50,066 nucleotides of DNA from Bacteroidota bacterium (lineage in GTDB: Bacteria; Bacteroidota; Bacteroidia; Bacteroidales; Prolixibacteraceae): NCBI GenBank assembly GCA_023251435.1, contig JAHEYU010000045.1, positions 1-50,066 of the forward strand, written 5' to 3'. Below the pieces are notes generated by a model, which did no database searches, was not told the origin of the DNA, and worked only from the letters and a program-made list of their open reading frames with translations. Made by a program: the position numbers and the translations under genes. Numbering within the stretch: the first letter of the stretch is position 1; each line of letters starts with the position of its first letter. Of the stretch, positions 32,625 through 40,701 are shown one piece after another.

Positions 32625-35009
32625 ATGAGTAAATCTGTAATTATTTTAATGCTGTGTTTTCTCACTCAGTTTTTATTTGCGCAAAACGTTACTATTCGCG
32701 GTTATGTTACCGACCAGGTTAATGGTGAACGTTTGTTAAATGCCAATGTTTATGAGCAGAAAATACTTCGCGGAACCATCACCAACAACTTTGGTTTTTA
32801 CAGCCTGACACTTCCAAAAGGCAATTATTCAATCGCCTGCTCTTTTGTAGGTTATGAAACCTCATTGCTTGAAATTAACTTGCAGAAAGACACCATTGTA
32901 GATTTTAAACTGGCGGCAATAGCTGATTTGGAAGAAGTTATTGTTGTCGGTGAAAAAGTTGAATCGAAGCTTACAAGCTCACAAATGAGCAGAGTGGATA
33001 TTCAAATGGATAAAGTGCAGAGCCTGCCTGCTTTTCTGGGCGAGGCTGATGTCATAAAGACCATCCAGCTATTGCCAGGTGTACAATCCGGAACCGAAGG
33101 CACAAGCGGTTTGTATGTTCGCGGTGGCGGCCCCGATCAGAATTTAATTTTACTCGACGATGTTCCGGTGTACAATGCAGATCATCTTTTTGGCTTCTTC
33201 TCTGTTTTCAATCCTGATGCGATTAAGAGTGTTTCCTTCTATAAAGGAGGTTTTCCGGCTCGTTTTGGGGGACGATTGTCTTCAGTTCTCGATATCAGAA
33301 TGAAAGACGGGAACGAAAAAGAGTTGCACGGCAATTTTTCGATCGGACTAATTTCGTCGAAAATAAACCTCGAAGGCCCTCTGGTAAAGAATAAAACAAC
33401 CTTTAATTTCTCGGCCCGAAGAACTTATGCCGATTTACTGGCTCAGCCATTAATAAAGTCAAGTTCAAATGGAGATGATGCCGGAGGTTACTTTTTCCAC
33501 GACCTGAATTTGAAAATTACTCATAAATTTAATGATCGCAACCGAATTTATTTAAGCGCCTATAACGGACGCGACAAAGCCTATTACAGAAGTGATTCGA
33601 AATACACTTACAACGACATAACAATGCAAACCAAGGATAAATTCTCGTTGGGCTGGGGAAATATCACTACCGCTTTGCGCTGGAATTACATTTTCAGTAA
33701 TAAACTTTTTGCCAACACAACACTTACTTATAGCCGGTATTTATTTGATGTTGCAGAAAATACAACAAATAAGAATATTACAACCGGTAAGAATGGAGAC
33801 GAATTCGGTCTGAATTATAAATCAGGAATTGAAGATTTCGGATTAAAAATGGATTTTGATTATTTCCCGGCTCCCAACCACCGGGTAAAATTTGGAGGAA
33901 GTATTATCGACCACACCTTTAAGCCCGGTATTCTGGCCTTCAAAGAAAGTAATTCCGATATTAGTGCGAAAATCGATACTGCATTCGGAAATCCGAATAT
34001 CCGTGCGCAGGAGCTATATGCTTATATTGAAGACAACATTGATTTGAGCGCCCGGTTATCCGTAAATTTCGGACTTCATGCTTCCGGCTTTTTTGTTGAC
34101 AATACTTTCTATCCGTCATTGCAGCCGCGAATTTCGACCCGGTTCATGGCTACCGACCGCCTTTCGTTAAAAGCTGCATACTCGAAAATGAGTCAGAATA
34201 TTCACCTGCTTTCTTCGTCAACCATCAATTTGCCCACCGATTTGTGGTTGCCCACTACAAAAAAAGTAAAACCACAGACCTCGCATCAATTTGCTTTGGG
34301 CGGAGTTTATCAGGTTAATCCGGCCATTGATTTCAGCGTTGAAGGATTTTACAAGTCGATGGATAATTTGCTCGAATACAAAGAAGGGGCATCGTTTGTG
34401 GGAGCCACTACCGGATGGGAAGACAAAGTGGAAATGGGTAAAGGCTGGTCTTATGGCCTTGAGCTTTTGCTTGAAAAGAAAATAGGAAAGACAACCGGTT
34501 GGATTGGCTATACCTTGTCGAAAACCGAGCGCCAGTTCGATAATCTGAATTGGGGACAAAAATTTTACGCCCGTTACGATCGTCGTCACGACATTAGTTT
34601 TGTGATGACACACCGCTTTTCGAAACGTTTTGATGTGGGTCTGACCTGGGTGTATGGCACCGGGAACGCGGTTACACTTCCAACCCAAAATGTGAATGGA
34701 GCTTATGTGCCATACTTGAATCAGTACTCCTACCAATCAAACTATGAGTATTTTGGTCAGCGAAACAATTACCGTATGCCTTCCTACCATCGAATGGATG
34801 TGGGTTTCAACTTTCATAAACAGAAAAAGCACGGTATAAGAACCTGGAATATAAGTCTTTACAATGCATATTCGAGGCAAAATCCATTCTTCCTGTATTT
34901 TGAATCAACTTCGGAGGCTGAATACAAACAGACAGGCAAATCAAGAAAATTAAACCAATTGAGTCTGTTCCCGATTATTCCATCAGTTTCATACAGCTAT
35001 AAATTCTAA
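32625..35009 (+). CDS. TonB-dependent outer-membrane receptor with carboxypeptidase-regulatory-like domain
   Basis: A 794-residue protein. A signal peptide (to LFAQN) is followed by a carboxypeptidase-regulatory-like beta sandwich at about residues 22-105 (TIRGYVTDQVNGERLLNANV). A plug domain follows (LPGVQSGTEGTSGLYVRGGG, LILLDDVPVYNADHLFG), then a 22-strand-type barrel to the end (IPSVSYSYKF). It imports an unknown ligand using TonB energy. The DUF4249 lipoprotein gene follows after 12 nt, a frequent pairing in this phylum. It is not a SusC/SusD pair, as no SusD-like gene is present. Confidence 0.9.
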   Translation: MSKSVIILMLCFLTQFLFAQNVTIRGYVTDQVNGERLLNANVYEQKILRGTITNNFGFYSLTLPKGNYSIACSFVGYETSLLEINLQKDTIVDFKLAAIADLEEVIVVGEKVESKLTSSQMSRVDIQMDKVQSLPAFLGEADVIKTIQLLPGVQSGTEGTSGLYVRGGGPDQNLILLDDVPVYNADHLFGFFSVFNPDAIKSVSFYKGGFPARFGGRLSSVLDIRMKDGNEKELHGNFSIGLISSKINLEGPLVKNKTTFNFSARRTYADLLAQPLIKSSSNGDDAGGYFFHDLNLKITHKFNDRNRIYLSAYNGRDKAYYRSDSKYTYNDITMQTKDKFSLGWGNITTALRWNYIFSNKLFANTTLTYSRYLFDVAENTTNKNITTGKNGDEFGLNYKSGIEDFGLKMDFDYFPAPNHRVKFGGSIIDHTFKPGILAFKESNSDISAKIDTAFGNPNIRAQELYAYIEDNIDLSARLSVNFGLHASGFFVDNTFYPSLQPRISTRFMATDRLSLKAAYSKMSQNIHLLSSSTINLPTDLWLPTTKKVKPQTSHQFALGGVYQVNPAIDFSVEGFYKSMDNLLEYKEGASFVGATTGWEDKVEMGKGWSYGLELLLEKKIGKTTGWIGYTLSKTERQFDNLNWGQKFYARYDRRHDISFVMTHRFSKRFDVGLTWVYGTGNAVTLPTQNVNGAYVPYLNQYSYQSNYEYFGQRNNYRMPSYHRMDVGFNFHKQKKHGIRTWNISLYNAYSRQNPFFLYFESTSEAEYKQTGKSRKLNQLSLFPIIPSVSYSYKF

Positions 35010-35021
35010 AAAGCGACATTC

Positions 35022-36041
35022 ATGAAAAAACATATAATTTTCAGCTTAATTCTTGTAGCACTTTTTTCGTGCACCAAAACCATCGACTTTGATGAGGAGG
35101 AAATGGCCAGTCAGGTTGTTGTGAATGGCGTTATTTCGCCAGACAATTTCTTTTCAGCATACCTGAGAAAAAGTGGATCAATTTTAATTGAGCGGGTCAA
35201 TAATCAACCCACTGAAGGGTCAATGGATTTATACGAAGACGGAGTTTTGATAAGGCAATTCGCTTCGCAGCTGGGTATATTTTCGGCTACCGACATCATG
35301 CCGAAGCCTGGGAAAAGCTACAAGATGGTAATTTTATCGAACGGGAAAGAAATTATTACTGAAACGATGATTCCTGAACAGGCGGAGGTTCTTTCGATAG
35401 ATACTACCTTTCTTTTTGATGTAAATAGAGTTAGAAGAACTCAGTATAAAGTGAAAATAAAAGATCCGGTGGGGGATGACTATTACCGGATAGTAGTTAT
35501 GAATGAACAACTTATGCAGATGAAAGCTGCTGATGCAAAGAGTGGTGTGAAATACTACTATAGCAAAAATCAGTATTGGGTTAATTCTGAAGACCCGGTT
35601 TTTAAAAGTTTGTATAATAATATGGGGGAAGAGATCATTGACATGGGACCCGAAAATGATTACTATATTTTCCCTGACGACTATTTTAAAGGGAAAGAGT
35701 ATTCAATTCAGTTTCAAATGTCACCCAATGGATATGGATTATATAGTCCATATCAATATGGAGGAAATAGTCCATATAAAAAACTTTTTGAACGAAATGT
35801 GATTCATGTTCAGCGACTGTCGAAAGATCTGTACAATTATCTGAAATACTTGAAACTGTACAATCACTACCACGACAATCCATTTTCGGAGCCTGTAGCT
35901 GTTTACTCTAACGTAAAAAACGGAACCGGCATATTCGCAGGATTTAATGACGATTCCCAATTTGCATTTGAAAAGACATACATACCCTATTCGATGGATA
36001 CCATTAAATTAGAAGAAGGTGGCTATTATTATGGTTATTAA
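35022..36041 (+). CDS. DUF4249 family lipoprotein
   Basis: A 339-residue lipoprotein with lipobox ALFSC (Cys17). The mature N-terminus (VVVNGVISPDNFFSAYL) and the later segments are typical of DUF4249, a Bacteroidetes family found next to TonB-dependent receptors. It is probably anchored in the outer membrane and assists its receptor with an unknown ligand. A hairpin terminator lies 23 nt after the stop. Confidence 0.85.
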   Translation: MKKHIIFSLILVALFSCTKTIDFDEEEMASQVVVNGVISPDNFFSAYLRKSGSILIERVNNQPTEGSMDLYEDGVLIRQFASQLGIFSATDIMPKPGKSYKMVILSNGKEIITETMIPEQAEVLSIDTTFLFDVNRVRRTQYKVKIKDPVGDDYYRIVVMNEQLMQMKAADAKSGVKYYYSKNQYWVNSEDPVFKSLYNNMGEEIIDMGPENDYYIFPDDYFKGKEYSIQFQMSPNGYGLYSPYQYGGNSPYKKLFERNVIHVQRLSKDLYNYLKYLKLYNHYHDNPFSEPVAVYSNVKNGTGIFAGFNDDSQFAFEKTYIPYSMDTIKLEEGGYYYGY

Positions 36042-36064
36042 GTTTGAGATGCGATAAAATAAAA

Positions 36065-36092
36065 ACCGGCGAGTTCATCGCCGGTTTTTTTT
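36065..36092 (+). terminator. Intrinsic terminator of the receptor/DUF4249 operon
   Basis: Stem ACCGGCGA (36065-36072) with TCGCCGGT (36078-36085), 5-nt loop, then a run of T to 36092. The adenines before the stem also give a T-run on the other strand, so it may stop the convergent LVIVD gene as well. Confidence 0.9.
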
Positions 36093-36141
36093 ATGAGAGG
36101 ATACCACAGAGTACAACACGTTCGAGGTAATGGCGAACTGA

Positions 36142-37437
36142 TTATATTTTTTTCACTACAGGAATTATGCCAATTTGTTTAATATTTTCGATGTTTTTAT
36201 AATCATACAACATAAATCCATTTTCCCCTACCATGAAAAGGTAATTATTCATCGGAATTACGTCGTAAGCATTAATTGAAGGGAACTTTGCGATCAAATG
36301 GTCGGTAATTGTAAGCGGATCGGCAGCATTGTAAATTTTTAAACCGGCATCCCCGTCGCAAATAAACAGCAGATCGTCGTCGATTCCCAAACCTTGCGGA
36401 CCATTCATCGGATACGACTTTAATAACGAAAATTGCGAATAATTATTGTTCATTTTCACCACATCCAGTTGGTTGAGTGTTCCCCTGCAAGTGTTTCCGC
36501 CTTTCAAAGTCACAAAAGCCAGATCTCCTTTAATTACTACCGGATCGCAGGCCGTCATGTGCGAGAAAGAACCTTTTTGTGCCGGTTTTTCCGGTACTTC
36601 AAGCGACAGTACGATCATTCCGTTTTGAGTCCCGAGAAAAAGATGGTTGTCGGTAATAAAAATGGTTTCTACATTCCAGTTTACATATCTCGTATCCAGC
36701 AAAGTGACCTGCGAAGTCGAATTCAGTTTAAACGTGAGTAAACTGTTTTGATTTACGATGTATAAAAAGTCTTTGTACAAGCCAAACCTTGCCATACTGC
36801 CGCCAACCCCATAAGTTGAACCGCCTGATCCGGAAGAACCGGTGATACCGCCGTTTGACAGATAAGCTTTATCCATCGATGAACTTTCGAACCGGTAATA
36901 AGTTGGATAATAGCGTTGTTCAAGTTCTTGCCTGACGCTTTTTATTTCCCATTCGGTTACTACGCCTTTCGCCTCATCCAATTTGGCGATCGGATATTTT
37001 GTATCGTAAGTCGGCAAGGTGTAAGGGAAAACTTTTTGTACCCGACCAACTTCTTTTATGCTGGCGAAACTCGAAACATCAATCGCAACCAGGTCGATGT
37101 AACTGTCGGCATATAAAATATTGTCCTTTATGGCAATATCGATGTTCCCCGGAATTTCAATAAATCCTTTATTTGTAGGTTTTGTAGGGTCACTAACATC
37201 ATAAACATGCACACCCTTCATTTTCTCGTTGATGAAAATGTACTGGTCTTTGAAATAGATTTTCCCTGGATTATTCATTTCGCGGGCAGTGCTCATTTTT
37301 ACAGCCGCGCGCAAATTGTCGTAGCTCATATAAACAGGAGCATTGGCCGTGAAAGTTTCGAAAACCTTGTCGCTGCAGGCCGTTGCGAATACAAGAAACA
37401 GCAACAGTGTCTGGTAAATATATTTAGTTTGTTTCAT
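36142..37437 (-). CDS. LVIVD-repeat lipoprotein
   Basis: A 431-residue lipoprotein with lipobox FATAC (Cys21). Repeated beta-propeller units of the LVIVD type follow (YIFINEKMKGVHVYDVSDP; ILYADSYIDLVAIDVSS; LLFICDGDAGLKIYNAADP; YLFMVGENGFMLYDYKN). A Ser/Gly-rich loop interrupts the middle. Such proteins are surface or periplasmic propellers, often without known ligand. It is 8 nt downstream of an exported-protein gene and likely translated from the same mRNA. Confidence 0.85.
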   Translation of the reverse strand: MKQTKYIYQTLLLFLVFATACSDKVFETFTANAPVYMSYDNLRAAVKMSTAREMNNPGKIYFKDQYIFINEKMKGVHVYDVSDPTKPTNKGFIEIPGNIDIAIKDNILYADSYIDLVAIDVSSFASIKEVGRVQKVFPYTLPTYDTKYPIAKLDEAKGVVTEWEIKSVRQELEQRYYPTYYRFESSSMDKAYLSNGGITGSSGSGGSTYGVGGSMARFGLYKDFLYIVNQNSLLTFKLNSTSQVTLLDTRYVNWNVETIFITDNHLFLGTQNGMIVLSLEVPEKPAQKGSFSHMTACDPVVIKGDLAFVTLKGGNTCRGTLNQLDVVKMNNNYSQFSLLKSYPMNGPQGLGIDDDLLFICDGDAGLKIYNAADPLTITDHLIAKFPSINAYDVIPMNNYLFMVGENGFMLYDYKNIENIKQIGIIPVVKKI

Positions 37438-37445
37438 GGCATTAA

Positions 37446-38198
37446 TTAATTAAAGATGAATCCGATTTTGAGCGAAAGGCGCGAAAAGTTGGTTTCGAGT
37501 TTGTACCCGTTTTCTCCTGAATAGTTGAGTTGATGGTGTCGGTAACCGAACGCGAAGAACCAACCAAAGTTATCGGAGGTAAATCGCTGAAACCCGATGG
37601 CCGGATTAATCATGTAGCCGCCTTCAGCATCTAGTTTTTGGCTGGGTTGCGGATTGGGCCAGTAATACGACGTTGAATAGTAATCGTTATAATGTTGGCG
37701 GTTACCATCTTCGAGCGCGACCTGATAACCTGCCTGTAAATTGAAAAATGGTGTGGATTTGGAATCCCTGAATTTATACTGAATTTGCCCAAAAACCGGC
37801 ATGTACGATTCGTCAAAGAATTCGGCACCCAATCCGGCTCCGGCAAACCAATTTCCTTTTATCCTGAAATTGACCGACGACATAAACGAAAACGGCGCTG
37901 ATTGATTATTCCCAGAGCTTCCTACCAAAACACCGGCAGAAGTGTCGAAGAAATAATTCAGTGAAAGTCCGGGTTCGTGGCTGGTTTTTCTGAATTTCGA
38001 AACGCTGTCAACATCAGCCACATTGAAAACCCACTCATTGCCTGCTGAATTGATTTTAACTTTTTCGGAGTCATGGGTAATCAAATCACCTTTTATGATT
38101 CCTCCTGATTTTAAATAAACCAGATCTTTTTTGCCTTTCTGGGCAAAAGCCGGGATGAGAAATAAACCGCATAACAGCAGTATCAGAATTTTTTTCAT
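37446..38198 (-). CDS. Exported protein with 'GD.L.' beta module and small outer-membrane barrel
   Basis: A 250-residue protein with a signal peptide (to PAFAQ). A short module (DLVYLKSGGIIKGDLITHDS) resembles that of the protein at 2792-3322, and an outer-membrane beta-barrel-like region with alternating aromatics follows, ending LSLKIGFIFN. Probably an outer-membrane protein of unknown function. It is the first gene of a two-gene unit with the LVIVD lipoprotein. A phased inverted array of GTCATT words lies about 145-230 nt upstream. Confidence 0.65.
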   Translation of the reverse strand: MKKILILLLCGLFLIPAFAQKGKKDLVYLKSGGIIKGDLITHDSEKVKINSAGNEWVFNVADVDSVSKFRKTSHEPGLSLNYFFDTSAGVLVGSSGNNQSAPFSFMSSVNFRIKGNWFAGAGLGAEFFDESYMPVFGQIQYKFRDSKSTPFFNLQAGYQVALEDGNRQHYNDYYSTSYYWPNPQPSQKLDAEGGYMINPAIGFQRFTSDNFGWFFAFGYRHHQLNYSGENGYKLETNFSRLSLKIGFIFN

Positions 38199-38343
38199 AC
38201 GTCTATAATTTGTTTTTAATCGGTGTCGTTTGTACTCAATTTTGAGTTGTTGGTACTGTTTCGAAGATGTGCTTACTGAAAAAAAGGTTGCGTCGAAGAA
38301 AATATATTACGCGATATAAGTTCAGAATTTCCGGAATGTTATG

Positions 38344-38427
38344 GTCATTGATAGTCATTTAATAGTCATTCAATGGTAACTCGTTGTTGCATTTTACAAC
38401 CAATGACAACCAATGACAAATAATGAC
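38344..38427. repeat. Inverted array of GTCATT/AATGAC words at one-turn spacing
   Basis: GTCATT begins at 38344, 38354 and 38365; AATGAC begins at 38402, 38412 and 38422. The three-plus-three arrangement forms a dyad centred near 38386, with words 10-11 bp apart, that is, on one face of the helix. Confidence 0.6.
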
Positions 38428-38438
38428 CAATAACTTCG

Positions 38439-39851
38439 TTAAAACTCGTAGCTTAAGCCTGTGAATACTCCAATAGTGTAAGGTTTATAAGTAACAGATG
38501 AGTTGCTGTTCAGCGAATTGAGGTAGTATTTAACGCGCGGTTCCACATTCAGGTAAAAGCGTTTCGAAAGTCCGTATTTTAGCCCAATACCCAAAGTGCC
38601 GCTGTAATTCAGCGATTCCATATTCTGCGTGCTTCCAACAAGGCTTTTGCCCGTATTGCTTTCCATGTATGTATTGTTCCCTACCAGCACATTTGAACTG
38701 AAGCCGCCCAGCATTTCCACATCGAACCGCGAATCCAAAATGCTGTACCGCAAATAAAGCGGGATTTCGATGTATTCGAAATTCTGAATAAAACGGGCTT
38801 CCGAAACAACTACCGCATTCGATGCCAGCGATTTGTCTTCAAGGTTGGTTCCCAAAACAATTCCCGAAGGAACTCCACTGAACTCGATTACTCCGGCAGC
38901 GCTGTTCATTATCATTTTGCTCGATTTACTATCGATATTAACGGGGGCATTAAAATATTCCTTGCCGTGTTCGGTGCCGTAATCAGAAGATACCAGATTT
39001 CGGTTCGGGTAGGCCGAATTTCCTGAAGACTGTCCCATTCCCGAATAATAAACGCCACTTTGTAAACTCCAGCGTTTACCCTTTTTAAACTCTACCGAAA
39101 TTCCACCGCCCAAATCAACCGGGTTCGATGAGGCGTTGAGCATGTTGCTGGCATAAACCTGAGAATGGCTGCTCCTCGAAACGTTGTATTCCGGAGAGAC
39201 CTGGGCACCAATCAGCCAGCGGCCTTTTCTGGTATTTTCGGTGTGCGCCATCGTCAGTTGCCGGTTGTGCTCTATAATCTGCTGATCGATTGATTTTTCA
39301 GGGTATTCTGCCTTCAGGTCATTTAATTTTTTCTGATGAAGCAAATTTGCAGAGGCCAGATCCTGTTTCAATAATCCGAAAAGACTTTTTAAAGGTTTCA
39401 GCAAGATAGTTTCATCATTCGATACAACCGGCAAAGCTTCTGCCATTAGGTTGATTTTTCCTGAAACAGAATTTTTTATGATTGATTTTGTGCTTATTTC
39501 ATTGTTTTTTGCTGGTTCATTTACAGCAGCCAATTGAATATTTTCAGGAGCAGCTTGTAAAGTTTTTATTTCAGGAGCAGTCTGAATTGCATTTTCAGGA
39601 GCAGATTGCTGGCTAACTATCACCTGTGGTTCTGTTCCAATTTCATTACGGGAATTAAATTGCCATCCGGCAACAAATGCCAGAAGCAATGCTGCGGCTA
39701 CTCCGGCAATTCGCCATAATACGATCTTCCGTTTTCTACGGGCGCCTGCTGCACCAGCCAGAATATTCTCCAGCAAATAAGCAGGAGGTTCCTGTTCGTA
39801 ATTCAGGAGTTTACTGCGAAACAATTCGTCCAAATTTTTATCTTTCTTCAT
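38439..39851 (-). CDS. Membrane protein with anti-sigma-like N-terminus and beta-barrel-like C-terminus
   Basis: A 470-residue protein. Residues 1-40 (LDELFRSKLLNYEQEPPAYL) look like the cytoplasmic, sigma-binding part of Bacteroidetes anti-sigma proteins; one TM helix follows at about 46-62. A low-complexity Ala/Gln/Glu-rich linker (about 65-170) leads to a beta-barrel-like domain (LIGAQVSPEYNVSRS to FTGLSYEF). The start at 39851 overlaps the sigma gene's stop (ATGA), so the two are coupled. It probably controls that ECF sigma factor; how a barrel-type domain serves on an inner-membrane anchor is unclear. Confidence 0.75.
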   Translation of the reverse strand: MKKDKNLDELFRSKLLNYEQEPPAYLLENILAGAAGARRKRKIVLWRIAGVAAALLLAFVAGWQFNSRNEIGTEPQVIVSQQSAPENAIQTAPEIKTLQAAPENIQLAAVNEPAKNNEISTKSIIKNSVSGKINLMAEALPVVSNDETILLKPLKSLFGLLKQDLASANLLHQKKLNDLKAEYPEKSIDQQIIEHNRQLTMAHTENTRKGRWLIGAQVSPEYNVSRSSHSQVYASNMLNASSNPVDLGGGISVEFKKGKRWSLQSGVYYSGMGQSSGNSAYPNRNLVSSDYGTEHGKEYFNAPVNIDSKSSKMIMNSAAGVIEFSGVPSGIVLGTNLEDKSLASNAVVVSEARFIQNFEYIEIPLYLRYSILDSRFDVEMLGGFSSNVLVGNNTYMESNTGKSLVGSTQNMESLNYSGTLGIGLKYGLSKRFYLNVEPRVKYYLNSLNSNSSVTYKPYTIGVFTGLSYEF

Positions 39852-40408
39852 GCCGTATAGTTGTTTTTGGCATTCCATTCTCCAAATGTCTCATGAACTT
39901 TCTTTTTCAATATGTCTCTGGCTCTTGCCAGATTCGACTTGGATGTTCCTTGTGTGATCGACATTTCTTGAGCAATTTCCTGATGCGACATGCCTTCGAT
40001 TACATACAAGTTAAAAACCAACCGGTAGCGTGGGGGCAGTTCCTGAATAAGTTTCATCAGATCATCAGCCGCTATTTTCGCGATTACATCGTCCGAAAAA
40101 TTGACCGAATCGTAGATTGAAACATCTTCGACAGGATACAGTAAATGCTGTTTCCTGATTTTTTCGAGCGACACATTGATCATGATTCTACGAATCCACC
40201 CTTCAAAAGAACCTTCATTCCTGAAAGACTTTAAATTGGTAAAAACCTTGATAAAGCCTTCCTGCAAATTATCTTCAGCCTCAGTTGCATCTTTGGCATA
40301 ACGCAAACATACCCCGAACATTTTCGGTGCAAACTGCTGATATAGTTTTGCCTGAGCTTTCCGGCTCCCGGCATTGCAATCGGATATGATTTGCTCAAAA
40401 TCTTCCAA
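39848..40408 (-). CDS. RNA polymerase sigma factor, ECF type
   Basis: A 186-residue ECF sigma factor: sigma-2 with KMFGVCLRYAKDATEAEDNL and GFIKVFTNLKSF, and sigma-4 with LPPRYRLVFNLYVIEGMSHQ and the recognition helix region ending NLARARDILKKKV. It is coupled by a 4-nt overlap to the anti-sigma-like gene. It belongs to the large Bacteroidetes ECF group paired with membrane regulators and differs clearly from the ECF factor of the caspase operon. An 8-bp inverted repeat (CCCAAAAT/ATTTTGGG, 40429-40460) lies just upstream. Confidence 0.9.
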   Translation of the reverse strand: MEDFEQIISDCNAGSRKAQAKLYQQFAPKMFGVCLRYAKDATEAEDNLQEGFIKVFTNLKSFRNEGSFEGWIRRIMINVSLEKIRKQHLLYPVEDVSIYDSVNFSDDVIAKIAADDLMKLIQELPPRYRLVFNLYVIEGMSHQEIAQEMSITQGTSKSNLARARDILKKKVHETFGEWNAKNNYTA

Positions 40409-40536
40409 GTGTCCTCTATTTTCTGATTACCCAAAATTAACCATTTAATTAGATTTTGGGCAGAAATCAATTGCCTGTCTATGTTCAGATGCACCGAAAA
40501 TCATGAGACAATTTCACTTAAGATGAAGATGGTGGC

Positions 40537-40653
40537 AGATTGGTTGCGTTGGAGGATCGATTTATTCATTTCCAACAAATTGAAATATATCCCTTTCCAC
40601 TTGCATCAATGAGAAATAATGTAAATTCGAATTTTTTCCAACGCAACCAATCT
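40537..40653. repeat. Perfect 17-bp inverted repeats bounding a 117-bp segment
   Basis: AGATTGGTTGCGTTGGA (40537-40553) and its exact reverse complement (40637-40653) enclose 83 bp without coding capacity. The form is like a miniature inverted-repeat element or a large cruciform upstream of the serpin gene. No clear target-site duplication is seen. Confidence 0.6.
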
Positions 40654-40701
40654 CTTGCTAGTTTCGTCTTAGTCAGTAATAAGTTTAAAAACTCATAAGT
40701 T

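Noticed and set aside
36234-36250. AAAAGGTAAT inside the LVIVD gene, similar to the bipartite promoter element
   Set aside because: It lacks the final TCA and the ATCTG box at 10 nt, has no T-run at the right distance, and lies within a coding region.
38344-38427. CRISPR array
   Set aside because: Repeat words are only 6 bp, spacers of 4-5 bp, and the two halves are inverted relative to each other.
40418-40428. TGATTACCC near the second ECF sigma gene
   Set aside because: Opposite orientation to that gene, no TTTT after it, no CAGAT at 10 nt and no gene start at a suitable distance.
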